64,000 nucleotides of DNA from Nocardioides litoris (GTDB lineage Bacteria; Actinomycetota; Actinomycetes; Propionibacteriales; Nocardioidaceae): assembly GCF_006346315.1 (NCBI RefSeq), contig NZ_VDMR01000008.1, forward strand, positions 1 through 64,000, given 5' to 3'. A program made the position numbers and the translations under genes. Shown in pieces: positions 15,670-22,854 of the stretch. The notes under the pieces are model-generated. The model searched no databases. It had not been told where the DNA came from and was given only the letters and a program-made list of their open reading frames with translations. Numbering within the stretch: position 1 is the first letter of the stretch; every line of letters starts with the position of its first letter.

Positions 15670-16191
15670 GTGGGGGCCATCCTGAGCGACATGGCCGGAG
15701 CGGTCGCGGCAAGCCCCCTCCTGCCCTGGCTGGTCACCGGTCTGGCCGTGATCACGGTCCTCCGGGCGCCGATGCTGGGCCGCGGCGCCGGTCTCCTCCC
15801 ACGCCGCGACCCCTGGCGCCTCTTCCGTGGCCAGGCTCGTCAACTGGTCATGGATCGCGCCGGAGGCCGGTGCGAGGAGTCGCTCCTCCTGGCCTGGGGC
15901 CGTTGCTCGCGACCGGCGCAGGAGGCCGACCACGTCTGTCCGTGGTCACGCGGGGGCGCCACGATGCCGAGCAACGGCCAAGCCCTGTGCCGCCGGTGCA
16001 ACCGCACGAAGTCGGACACCCGGCCCGCCTGGTGGTGTGTCATCGGGCTGGAGCGCCGGCGCCGGCACTACTTCCCGGCCGGCTCGGACGTGCGTGTCCG
16101 GGGCGCGCTCGATCCGGTGGACCGGGCGGTCCACCGGGCAGCTGTCGGCGTCAGTCGCGGGCGGTCAGCACCAACGGCCCGTCGGCCGTGA
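15670..16191 (+). CDS. Membrane-anchored HNH endonuclease-like protein
   Basis: The 173-residue product begins with a hydrophobic segment (about residues 9-31, MAGAVAASPLLPWLVTGLAV). It then has an HNH core: DRAGGRCEESLLLAWGRC, the metal-binding ADHVCPWSRGG, and SNGQALCRRCNRTKSD. The four cysteines should bind structural zinc, and ADH, N and H provide the catalytic ions. Free-standing HNH proteins of this type are often phage-, restriction- or DNA-repair-related; a membrane anchor is unusual. The start may be GTG 15670 or ATG 15691. The last 41 bp overlap the convergent map gene, so the true C-terminus may differ. Confidence 0.68.
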   Translation: MGAILSDMAGAVAASPLLPWLVTGLAVITVLRAPMLGRGAGLLPRRDPWRLFRGQARQLVMDRAGGRCEESLLLAWGRCSRPAQEADHVCPWSRGGATMPSNGQALCRRCNRTKSDTRPAWWCVIGLERRRRHYFPAGSDVRVRGALDPVDRAVHRAAVGVSRGRSAPTARRP

Positions 16192-16918
16192 TGGCGACGG
16201 TGTGCTCCATGTGGGCGCCGCGGGAGCCGTCCTTGCTGCGCAGGGTCCAGCCGTCGTCGTCGGTGTAGATCTCGTCGGTGGTGTGCATGAACCACGGCTC
16301 GATCGCGATCACGAGGCCGGCCTTGAGCTTGAACCCGCGGCCGGGGCGGCCGTCGTTGGAGACGTGGGGGTCGCCGTGCATGGTGCGGCCGACGCCGTGG
16401 CCACCGAACTGCAGGTTGACACCGAGGCCGGCGGCGCGGGCGACGGAGCCGATGGCGTGGGAGATGTCGCCCATGCGGTTGCCGGGGCGGGCCTCGGCGA
16501 TGCCGGCCTCGAGGGCACGTCCGGTGGTCTCGATGAGGTCGAGGTCCTCCTGGCGGGCGTTGCCGACGACGACCGAGAGGGCGGAGTCGCTGACCCAGCC
16601 GTCGACGGAGGCCGCGAAGTCGACCGAGAGCAGGTCGCCGTCCTGCAGCACGTAGTCGAAGGGCAGGCCGTGGAGCACCGCGTCGTTGACCGAGGTGCAC
16701 AGCACCTTGCCGAACGGGGAGGCTCCGAAGGAGGGGTGGTAGTCGATGTAGCAGGACTCGGCGCCCTGGTCGCGGATCATCTGGTGGGCGAGCTCGTCGA
16801 GCTCGAGCAGGTTGACGCCGACGTCGGCCTTCTCGGCCAGCGCCGAGATCACCGAGCCCACGAAGCGTCCGGCGGGGCGCATCTGCTCGATCTGCGCGGG
16901 AGTCCTGAGCTCGATCAC
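16151..16918 (-). CDS. map: Methionine aminopeptidase type I
   Basis: The 255-residue product is a pita-bread-fold peptidase that removes the initiator Met from nascent proteins. Metal ligands are visible in order: Asp in LLSVDFAASVDGWVSDSA (two Asp), His in FGGHGVGRTMHGDPHVSN, Glu in VIAIEPWF, and Glu in HMEHTVAITADGP. The length matches single-domain actinobacterial MetAP without the N-terminal zinc finger. The start is ATG 16918 (MIELRTPAQIEQM). It is divergent from clpP1 by 86 bp. It is a housekeeping enzyme, likely one of two MetAP isozymes. Confidence 0.92.
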   Translation of the reverse strand: MIELRTPAQIEQMRPAGRFVGSVISALAEKADVGVNLLELDELAHQMIRDQGAESCYIDYHPSFGASPFGKVLCTSVNDAVLHGLPFDYVLQDGDLLSVDFAASVDGWVSDSALSVVVGNARQEDLDLIETTGRALEAGIAEARPGNRMGDISHAIGSVARAAGLGVNLQFGGHGVGRTMHGDPHVSNDGRPGRGFKLKAGLVIAIEPWFMHTTDEIYTDDDGWTLRSKDGSRGAHMEHTVAITADGPLVLTARD

Positions 16919-17004
16919 CTCCTCAGGCTATCCATCCGCTCGCAGCGGATCCGCCTCGGGCGGAATCGCTCGCCCCGGCGCGCGACGGCGCGCAGGCTCG
17001 AGGC

Positions 17005-17607
17005 ATGACGGGCAACAGCGATCCCACCGCCAGCGCGGCCGACCGGCTGCTCCACCAGCGCATCATCGTCCTCGGCCAGCAGGTCGACGACGAGGTCGCC
17101 CACCGCATCTGCGCCGAGCTGCTGCTGCTCTCGGCCGAGGACCCGCACCGCGACATCAGCCTCTACATCAACAGTCCCGGCGGCTCGGTCAGCGCCGGGC
17201 TCGCGATCTACGACACGATGCGGCTCGTCCCCAACGACGTCGCGACCCTGGCCATGGGGCTCGCGGCGAGCATGGGGCAGTTCCTGCTCACCGCCGGCAC
17301 GCCCGGCAAGCGCCACGCCCTGCCCCACAGCCGGGTCCTGCTGCACCAGGGCTCGGCCGGCATCGGTGGCACCGCGGTCGACATCGAGATCCAGGCCGAG
17401 AACCTGGCGCACATGAAGGACGTGATGATGCGCATCACGGCCGAGCACACCGGTCAGCCGGTCGAGAAGGTCGAGCGGGACGCGCTGCGCGACCGGTGGT
17501 TCACCGCGGAGGAGGCGCGCGACTACGGGTTCGTCGACCACGTGCTCACCGAGGTCGCCTCGGTCGCGCCGTCGCGCCAGGGCTTCGCCTTCGGGGCGAC
17601 CGCATGA
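17005..17607 (+). CDS. ClpP protease subunit with intact catalytic triad
   Basis: The 200-residue peptidase S14 subunit has the catalytic Ser in MGLAASMGQF and the His in LPHSRVLLHQG. The Asp is in ALRDRWFTAEEA followed by YGFVDHV. Handle and head regions (SLYINSPGGSVSAGLAIYDTM) are standard. It would form a heptamer ring and pair with a Clp ATPase to degrade proteins. ATGA overlap with the next gene shows that two ClpP-like subunits are made together, as for actinobacterial ClpP1P2. Other clpP genes may exist elsewhere in the genome, so I do not number this copy. Confidence 0.9.
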   Translation: MTGNSDPTASAADRLLHQRIIVLGQQVDDEVAHRICAELLLLSAEDPHRDISLYINSPGGSVSAGLAIYDTMRLVPNDVATLAMGLAASMGQFLLTAGTPGKRHALPHSRVLLHQGSAGIGGTAVDIEIQAENLAHMKDVMMRITAEHTGQPVEKVERDALRDRWFTAEEARDYGFVDHVLTEVASVAPSRQGFAFGATA

Positions 17608-18200
17608 GCCAGTACACGATCCCCAGCGTCGTCGAGCGCACCTCGCGCGGCGAGCGGGCGGTCGACGTCTTCAGCCGCCTGCTCACCGACCGCATCGTCT
17701 ACCTCGGCACCCCCGTCGACGACGGCGTCGCCAACGTCGTGATCGCCCAGCTGCTCCACCTCGAGTCCGACGCCCCGGACATCCCGATCAGCCTCTACCT
17801 CAACTCACCCGGCGGCGACGTCACCGCGGTGCTGGCCGTCTACGACACGCTGCAGTTCGTCCGCTGCGAGGTCGCGACCACGTGCGTCGGCCAGGTGGGC
17901 TCGTCGGCCGCCCTCCTCCTCGCCGCCGGTACGCCGGGCCGCCGGACGCTGCTGCCGCACGCGCGGGTGGTCCTCGACCAGCCGGCGGGTGGGGGACAGG
18001 GCACGCTGCCCGACCTCGCGCTGCAGGCCAAGGAGATCGTGCGCCAGCGCGCCGAGATGGAGTCCCTGCTCAGCCGGCACACCGGGGTGCCGGTCGAGCG
18101 GCTGCGGGCCGACACCGACCGCGACCTGGTGCTGACGGCCCCGGCCGCCGTCGCCTACGGCCTCGCCGACGCCGTCCTGGGGAGCCGCAAGCCGTCGTGA
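17604..18200 (+). CDS. ClpP-like subunit with catalytic His replaced by Asp
   Basis: The 198-residue S14-family product keeps the fold: VYLGTPVDDGVANVVIAQLLHLES, then ISLYLNSPGGDVTAVLAVYDTL. It also keeps the Ser position in CVGQVGSSAALLLAAGTPGRR and Asp in DTDRDLVLTAPAA. The usual catalytic His (in LIHQP of ordinary ClpP) is Asp here: VVLDQP, codon GAC. The subunit is therefore probably non-proteolytic and may structure or regulate a mixed tetradecamer with the upstream subunit. Streptomycetes have a related class with LLGQP at this site, as I recall. It starts at ATG 17604, overlapping the clpP stop. Confidence 0.85.
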   Translation: MSQYTIPSVVERTSRGERAVDVFSRLLTDRIVYLGTPVDDGVANVVIAQLLHLESDAPDIPISLYLNSPGGDVTAVLAVYDTLQFVRCEVATTCVGQVGSSAALLLAAGTPGRRTLLPHARVVLDQPAGGGQGTLPDLALQAKEIVRQRAEMESLLSRHTGVPVERLRADTDRDLVLTAPAAVAYGLADAVLGSRKPS

Positions 18201-18210
18201 CCGGCCGGCC

Positions 18211-18468
18211 CTAGCGGCAGGGAGCGCCCCCGGCCGCGACCACCGCGAGCCGGTCGCCGCCGGCCGGGCAGGTGCGGCCGGGGACGTCCCCCTCGCCTGT
18301 CGCCGGCCGCGCGGCCACCAGCAGCCCCGCGACGACGACCGCGACGAACGCCGCCACCACCACCGCGGCGAGCGCGACGGACGGGACCGGTCGCGTCGAC
18401 AGCACGAGGGGGGACACGGTCGTCACGACGGGGTCATCGGCGTGCTCGCGGGGCGACTTGAGGGCCAC
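18211..18468 (-). CDS. Small single-pass membrane protein
   Basis: An 85-residue frame on the minus strand has one strong hydrophobic segment (VALAAVVVAAFVAVVVAGLLVAA read with short breaks, about residues 28-50). It is followed by a short tail with two cysteines (TCPAG and APCR at the end) that would lie outside the membrane and could form a disulfide. GTG 18468 is chosen as start because an ATG at 18486 would coincide with the divergent gene's start codon. No family recognised; expression is uncertain. Confidence 0.5.
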   Translation of the reverse strand: MALKSPREHADDPVVTTVSPLVLSTRPVPSVALAAVVVAAFVAVVVAGLLVAARPATGEGDVPGRTCPAGGDRLAVVAAGGAPCR

Positions 18469-18484
18469 GTGCCAGGATCGGGCC

Positions 18485-19264
18485 ATGACCCTCCTCGACC
18501 GTGTCATCGGCTCGCTGCGGCACCACCACGACCTGCTGGCCGAGCTCGTCGGCACCCTCGACGAGCAGGCGCTCGCCGCGCCCAGCGGCTCGACGGAGTG
18601 GCAGGTCCACGACGTGCTCAGCCACCTCGGCAGCGGCGCGGAGATCATGCTGGGGCCGGTCGCCGCCGCGGCCGCGCACACCGAGCCGGAGCCTGCGGCC
18701 AACGAGGCGGTCTGGGAGCGGTGGAACGCCACCGATCCCGCCGGCCAGGCCACGGCGTTCGTCGAGCACGACGCCCGGCTGGTCGAGGCGTTGGAGGGCC
18801 TCGACGGCGAGCAGCGGGAGACGCTGCCGGTCGACCTCGGGTCCCTGCCCGCCCCCGTGCCGCTCGTGGTCGCGGCGGGCATGCGGCTCAACGAGGTCGC
18901 CCTGCACACCTGGGACGTCCTGGTCGCCTTCGAGCCCGGCGCGCCGCTCGACGCCGACGCCGCCGAGGTGCTGCTCGAGCTCTACACCGGGCCGCTGTCG
19001 ATGCTGCTGCACTGGGGCGGCAAGGCCGACCGGCTCGAGGAGCGCACCGTGGTCGCCCTCGAGGGCCACGGGCTCGCCATCGACGAGGACGTCAGCCTCG
19101 TGGCCGAGCCGCCGGTCGCTCCCACGGCGACGTTCACCGGTCCGGTCGAGGCCGCGGTGCGGCTCTTCGGCGGGCGGCTGCCGGCGGCGTACACGCCCGA
19201 GGAGGTCGCGGTGCACGGCAACGTGACGCTCGAGCAGCTGCGCGACGTCTTCCCGGGTTACTAG
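18485..19264 (+). CDS. Mycothiol-dependent maleylpyruvate isomerase family protein
   Basis: The 259-residue protein has the DinB-like four-helix N-terminal domain of MDMPI enzymes. It includes HDLLAELVGTLDEQAL, the metal-binding His in VLSHLGSGAE, and the second metal His region MRLNEVALHTWDVLVAFEPG. A C-terminal domain of about 90 residues (TFTGPVEAAVRLFGGRLP) follows, as in the MDMPI_C fold. These proteins use mycothiol, which supports an actinobacterial source. The isomerase or transferase substrate is not evident. A CAGGAT element lies 6 nt before the ATG, so the mRNA may be leaderless. Confidence 0.78.
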   Translation: MTLLDRVIGSLRHHHDLLAELVGTLDEQALAAPSGSTEWQVHDVLSHLGSGAEIMLGPVAAAAAHTEPEPAANEAVWERWNATDPAGQATAFVEHDARLVEALEGLDGEQRETLPVDLGSLPAPVPLVVAAGMRLNEVALHTWDVLVAFEPGAPLDADAAEVLLELYTGPLSMLLHWGGKADRLEERTVVALEGHGLAIDEDVSLVAEPPVAPTATFTGPVEAAVRLFGGRLPAAYTPEEVAVHGNVTLEQLRDVFPGY

Positions 19265-19281
19265 CCCCCGCCTCGACCGGC

Positions 19282-19584
19282 TCAGGCGGCGAGCGCGAGC
19301 GGACCGGCCGGGCGGCCCGCCAGGCGTCGCGTCGCGCGTGCGGTGAGGTCGACGAGCCGCAGCCCGAGCGCCCCGTGCACCGCACCGAGCACCTCCGAGC
19401 TGGGCTCCTTGAGACCCCGCTCGACCTCGGAGAGGTACTGCACCGAGACACCCGCCTCCCCGGCCACGTCGGCCAGGGTGCGCTCCTGGCGGGTGCGCTC
19501 CTCGCGCAGCTCGCGCCCGACGACCTCGCGCCACAGCGGCTCCGGCTCGGGCTGCCGGCCCGGGAACGCGACGACCTCACCCAT
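19282..19584 (-). CDS. XRE-family regulator resembling ClgR/PopR
   Basis: The 100-residue protein has one helix-turn-helix of the Cro/CI type: LREERTRQERTLADVAGEAG then VSVQYLSEVERGLKEPSSEV. The recognition segment YLSEVERG.KE.SSE is characteristic of ClgR/PopR, activators of clp protease genes in actinobacteria. Its position one gene after the clpP pair (17005-18200) fits a role in regulating them; this is inference. It lacks the longer C-terminal tail that targets ClgR for Clp degradation but ends in hydrophobic LALAA, an Ala-rich degron-like end. It converges with the MDMPI gene by 17 bp. Confidence 0.72.
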   Translation of the reverse strand: MGEVVAFPGRQPEPEPLWREVVGRELREERTRQERTLADVAGEAGVSVQYLSEVERGLKEPSSEVLGAVHGALGLRLVDLTARATRRLAGRPAGPLALAA

Positions 19585-19650
19585 GCCCGGACCGTACGCC
19601 GCCCGGCCCGGTCGCGCCCAGGGTCGTTCGCGACCGGCGAACGGGCGGTC

Positions 19651-20415
19651 TCAGCGCACCGAGACGACGGTGCTGCTGCTCGACTCGGCGCGGGTCGCGT
19701 CGAAGGCCACCGCGTCGAGGGCCTGGCGCGGGAAGAGCCCGACCTCGACCACGACCGTGGCGATCCGGTCGGGCTCCACCTCGACGGGCAGGTCAGCGTC
19801 GTCGGCCAACGGTCCGGCGTACTCGCCGTCGACCACCGCGGCGACCATGTCGTCGTCGACGGTGGCCAGCCCGTCGCCATCGTTGCGGAAGGACAGGCGG
19901 ACCGTGCAGCGCCGGTCGTACGGGTCGTCGTCGGCGGCGGAGCAGGTGACGTCCTCGACCCGGAAGGCGAGGTCGGCATCCTCGTCGGTGACCCACTCCC
20001 GCACCGAGCCGCTCGGCTCCGGCGGTTCGGCGTTGCCGGTGGCGTCCTCGAGGAACGACAGCAGGCCGCGGCCGGCGGCGACGGTGATGACGAGGGCGAG
20101 GACCACGGCGACCAGCCCGGCCGCGACGCCGAGGCCGAGGGCCACCGCGCCCGTCCCGTACCGGCTCCGGTGGCCCAGGGCGACCAGGCCGAGGACCACG
20201 GCCACCAGGCCGAGCACCATCGAGAGCACGTTGACGAAGGGGATCCAGCACAGCAGCAGCGCCAGCACCCCGAGCCCGAGCGAGACCCAGGCCAGGGCGT
20301 TGGTCGGCGCACCGGTCGGCGCGCCGGTCGGGTGGCCGGTCGGGTAGCCGGTCGGGCCGGGAGGTCGGGGCGGGCCCGGCGGGGAGGGCGGGTAGGACGG
20401 GCCGGGTGCGCTCAC
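19651..20415 (-). CDS. DUF4190-type membrane protein with extracellular domain
   Basis: The 254-residue protein starts with a Pro/Gly-rich disordered region (SYPPSPPGPPRPPGPTG and similar). A helix pair follows: ALAWVSLGLGVLALLLCWIP, then VLGLVAVVLGLVALG, typical of DUF4190, plus a third helix GLVAVVLALVITVAAG. The C-terminal 120 residues (from WVTDEDADLAFRVEDVTCS) form a secreted beta-rich domain with two cysteines, resembling DUF4352 immunoglobulin-like proteins. GTG 20415 is chosen because it begins the Pro-rich sequence. Function unknown; it is probably a cell-envelope protein. Confidence 0.68.
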   Translation of the reverse strand: MSAPGPSYPPSPPGPPRPPGPTGYPTGHPTGAPTGAPTNALAWVSLGLGVLALLLCWIPFVNVLSMVLGLVAVVLGLVALGHRSRYGTGAVALGLGVAAGLVAVVLALVITVAAGRGLLSFLEDATGNAEPPEPSGSVREWVTDEDADLAFRVEDVTCSAADDDPYDRRCTVRLSFRNDGDGLATVDDDMVAAVVDGEYAGPLADDADLPVEVEPDRIATVVVEVGLFPRQALDAVAFDATRAESSSSTVVSVR

Positions 20416-20482
20416 CGGGGTGTCCTGCCCGGTGCGGTCGCCGCCCAACCCCGACCGGTGACCGACCCGGGGCAAACGGACT

Positions 20483-20488
20483 AGCGTC
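20483..20488 (+). promoter_or_regulatory. -10 element (TAGCGT) of a leaderless promoter
   Basis: TAGCGT lies exactly 6 nt before the GTG at 20495, placing the transcription start at the start codon of the VOC gene. Confidence 0.5.
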
Positions 20489-20494
20489 GCCCCG

Positions 20495-20881
20495 GTGAGG
20501 GAGAGCGACCGCTGGCGGCGCCGCGACTGGTGGGGCGTGGTGGTCGAGGCGCCCGACCACCGTGCGGTCGGCCGGTTCTACGCGGCCCTGCGCGGGTGGT
20601 CGGTGTGGCGCGAGACCGAGGAGGAGTGCGTGCTCGACCTCGGCGAGGGCGTGGCCTACCTGTCGGTGCACCGGGCCGACGCGTCGTACGAGCCCCCGGT
20701 GTGGCCGGCCGAGCCGGGGCGGCCGCGGATGATGCTGCACCTCGACCTCGAGGTCGACGACCTCGAGGCCGAGGTGGCCCGGGCGGTCGGGCTCGGCGCC
20801 CGGCTGGCCGAGCACCAGCCGCAGGACGACGTCCGGGTGCTGCTCGACCCGGCCGGCCACCCGTTCTGCCTCTACACCTGA
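20495..20881 (+). CDS. VOC-family (glyoxalase/bleomycin-resistance-like) protein
   Basis: The 128-residue protein has two beta-alpha-beta-beta-beta units. The first contains WWGVVVEAPDHRAVGRFYAALRGWSV and ECVLDLGEGVAYLSVHRA. The second contains MMLHLDLEVDDLEAEVARAVGLGA and ends LLDPAGHPFCLYT, the standard VOC terminus. Members bind a divalent metal or small ligands; the activity is not defined here. Its last 10 bp overlap the convergent epimerase gene. A TAGCGT -10 element 6 nt from the GTG supports this start. Confidence 0.78.
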   Translation: MRESDRWRRRDWWGVVVEAPDHRAVGRFYAALRGWSVWRETEEECVLDLGEGVAYLSVHRADASYEPPVWPAEPGRPRMMLHLDLEVDDLEAEVARAVGLGARLAEHQPQDDVRVLLDPAGHPFCLYT

Positions 20882-21810
20882 CCGGCGACCTGACCGGCGA
20901 CAGCGGCCTCGGTGTAGACGCCCGCGGCGATGTCCTCCAGCAGCGTCGGGCCGCTGGGCGACCAGCCCAGCAGCTCCCGGGTCCGCTCGGAGGAGGCGGG
21001 GTTGTCCACGACCGCGAACCCGCCGAGCCAGCCGAAGTGGTCCATCGCGTCGGCGGGGTCGATCGACGTCGTCGGCAGGCCGAGGGCCTCGCCGATCGCG
21101 GCCGCGATGTCCCCGGTCGCGACGCCGCCCTCGGCCACGCCGTGCCACCGGGTGCCGGCCGGCGCCGACTCCAGCGCCAGCCGGTAGAGGCGGGCGGCGT
21201 CGAGGCGGTGCACGGCCGGCCAGACGTTGCGGCCGTCGCCGACGTGTGCCGACACGCCGCGCTCGCGCGCGACCCGCACCAGGGTGGGCACGAACCCGTG
21301 GCCGTCGCCCCGGCCGTGCACCGACGGCGAGAGCCGGACCAGCGCGGAGCGAACGCCCCGGTCGGCCAGGGCCAGGGTGAGCTCCTCGGAGGGGCCGCGG
21401 GCGGCGCCGGCGAAGGTCGAGGTGTCGACCGCGTGGTCCTCGGTGAGGGGACCGGGGGCGCCAGCGCCGACCGCGGTGCCCGAGGTGGTGACCAGGCCCC
21501 GGCCGCTGCCGGCCAGGGCGTCGCCGAGGGCCTGCACGACGGCCAGGTCGGCACGGCCGTTGTCGTGGATGCTGCTCATGTCGTCGTGGTTGAAGGCGAG
21601 GTGGGCCACGGCGTCGGCGTCGCCGATGCCGTCGACCACGGACGCGGGGTCGGCGAGGTCGCCGCGGTGGACGGTCGCCCCGGCCCGCTCCAGCGCGGCC
21701 GCTGCGGCGTCGGACCGGGCCAGGCCGGTGACGGAGTGGCCCGCCTCGAGCAGCTCGCGGACGAGGGCGGAACCGATGAACCCGGATGCTCCGGTGATGT
21801 AGGTCTTCAT
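20872..21810 (-). CDS. NAD-dependent epimerase/dehydratase family protein
   Basis: The 312-residue extended SDR starts MKTYITGASGFIGSALVRELL (Rossmann TGxxGxxG at residues 6-13). It shows AHLAFNHDD and a Ser/Thr site LVTTSGTAVG. In place of a classical YxxxK it has an atypical GPSEELTLAL segment. Such atypical SDRs include sugar-epimerase-like enzymes and NADPH sensors. It is divergent from a LysR-family gene 163 bp away, a common arrangement in which the LysR protein controls the reductase in response to an electrophile or quinone. The ATG at 21810 is clear. Confidence 0.82.
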   Translation of the reverse strand: MKTYITGASGFIGSALVRELLEAGHSVTGLARSDAAAAALERAGATVHRGDLADPASVVDGIGDADAVAHLAFNHDDMSSIHDNGRADLAVVQALGDALAGSGRGLVTTSGTAVGAGAPGPLTEDHAVDTSTFAGAARGPSEELTLALADRGVRSALVRLSPSVHGRGDGHGFVPTLVRVARERGVSAHVGDGRNVWPAVHRLDAARLYRLALESAPAGTRWHGVAEGGVATGDIAAAIGEALGLPTTSIDPADAMDHFGWLGGFAVVDNPASSERTRELLGWSPSGPTLLEDIAAGVYTEAAVAGQVAGQV

Positions 21811-21880
21811 GTCCTCGACGCTAGGTGGAGATGCCCTCCGGTTTCCAAGACCTGTTCTGCGTCGGTCCATGCCGTCCAGG

Positions 21881-21944
21881 CATCAGGCCAGGTCAGAGGT
21901 CAGGTCAGGCCAGGTCAGGCCAGGTCAGGTCAGGCCAAGGTCAG
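21881..21944. repeat. Short direct repeats of AGGTCAGG in a divergent promoter region
   Basis: The 64-bp stretch contains at least six copies of GGTCAG, several as CAGGTCAGGC, in irregular tandem. It lies between the divergent epimerase gene and the LysR gene. It may hold multiple regulator half-sites or be a slippage-prone simple repeat. Confidence 0.7.
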
Positions 21945-21960
21945 TCGGGTGCGGGCGGAC

Positions 21961-21966
21961 TACGGT
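21961..21966 (+). promoter_or_regulatory. -10 element (TACGGT) of the LysR gene
   Basis: TACGGT lies 6 nt before GTG 21973, indicating a leaderless transcript and supporting that start. Confidence 0.5.
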
Positions 21967-21972
21967 GGTGGG

Positions 21973-22841
21973 GTGCCCGACCTCGACCTGCGCCTCGTCC
22001 GCTACTTCGTCGCGGTCGCCGAGCACGGCCACTTCGGCCGGGCGGCGGAGGCGCTGCACGTCGCGCAGCCCTCGCTCAGCCGCCAGGTGCGGCGCCTGGA
22101 GGAGCTCGTGGGGGCCCGGCTGCTCGAGCGCACGCCCCACGGCAGCGACCTCACCCCCGCCGGGCGGGTCATGCTCGACCGCGCCCGGGTCGTGCTGGCC
22201 GCGGCCGACGCGGCCGTGGCCGAGACCCGTGCCGCCGCCGCGCCCCACCGCGTGGTGGTCGGCTGGGCCGGCGACCTCACGGTGACCGACGTGGTGCGCC
22301 GGCTGCGGCTCGCCCGGCCCGAGGCCGAGGTCGCCACCCACCACGTGCGCTGGGACGAGGTCCGCGAGGCGCTGCTCGACCGCCGCGCCGACGTCGTGGT
22401 CGGCCGCGGGCCGGTCGAGGCCGACGGCCTCGACGTCACCGTGCTCGGCCACCAGGGCCGGGTGCTCGTCGTGCGCCGCGACCACCGGCTGGCCGGCCGT
22501 GCCCAGGTCGCCCTGGCCGACCTCGCCGACGAGCCGCTGGTGCGCACGCCGCACCCGCTGCGCGACGCCTTCTGGCGGGTCGACCCCCGACCCGACGGCC
22601 GCCGGGCGCGGGCCCGCTGGCCGAGCTGCCCGAGGACAAGTTCGAGTTCGTCGCCTCCGGTGAGGCGGTCACGATGATGCCCGACCCGGGCCCCGGCGCG
22701 CGGGTGCCGCGCGACCTCGTGGCGGTGCCGGTCACCGACGTCGAGCCCGTGCCGATCGTCGTGGTGACCCGGGCGGGGGAGACGAGCCCGCTCGTCGCGG
22801 TCTTCGTGGCCCTCGCCCAGGACGTCCTCGCCGCGGCCTGA
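21973..22841 (+). pseudogene. LysR-family transcriptional regulator, frameshifted
   Basis: The first 210 or so residues read as a LysR protein. A winged helix-turn-helix spans LDLRLVRYFVAVAEHGHF, AAEALHVAQPSLSRQVRRLE and LTPAGR, followed by the start of the substrate-binding domain (VVVGWAGDLTVTDVVRRLR). Near 22600 coherent sequence moves to another frame and continues LAELPEDKFEFVASGEAV, then VPVTDVEPVPIVVVTRAGE, to the TGA at 22841. The span is not a multiple of three (one base missing or two extra). The protein is truncated unless this is a sequencing error. It is divergent from the epimerase gene, its likely target. Confidence 0.75.
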
Positions 22842-22854
22842 GCCACGCCGGTCC

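Noticed and set aside
16812..17603. N-terminal extension of the second ClpP-like gene reaching back across clpP1
   Set aside because: The open frame is a shadow of clpP1; ClpP homology begins at ATG 17604 with an ATGA overlap.
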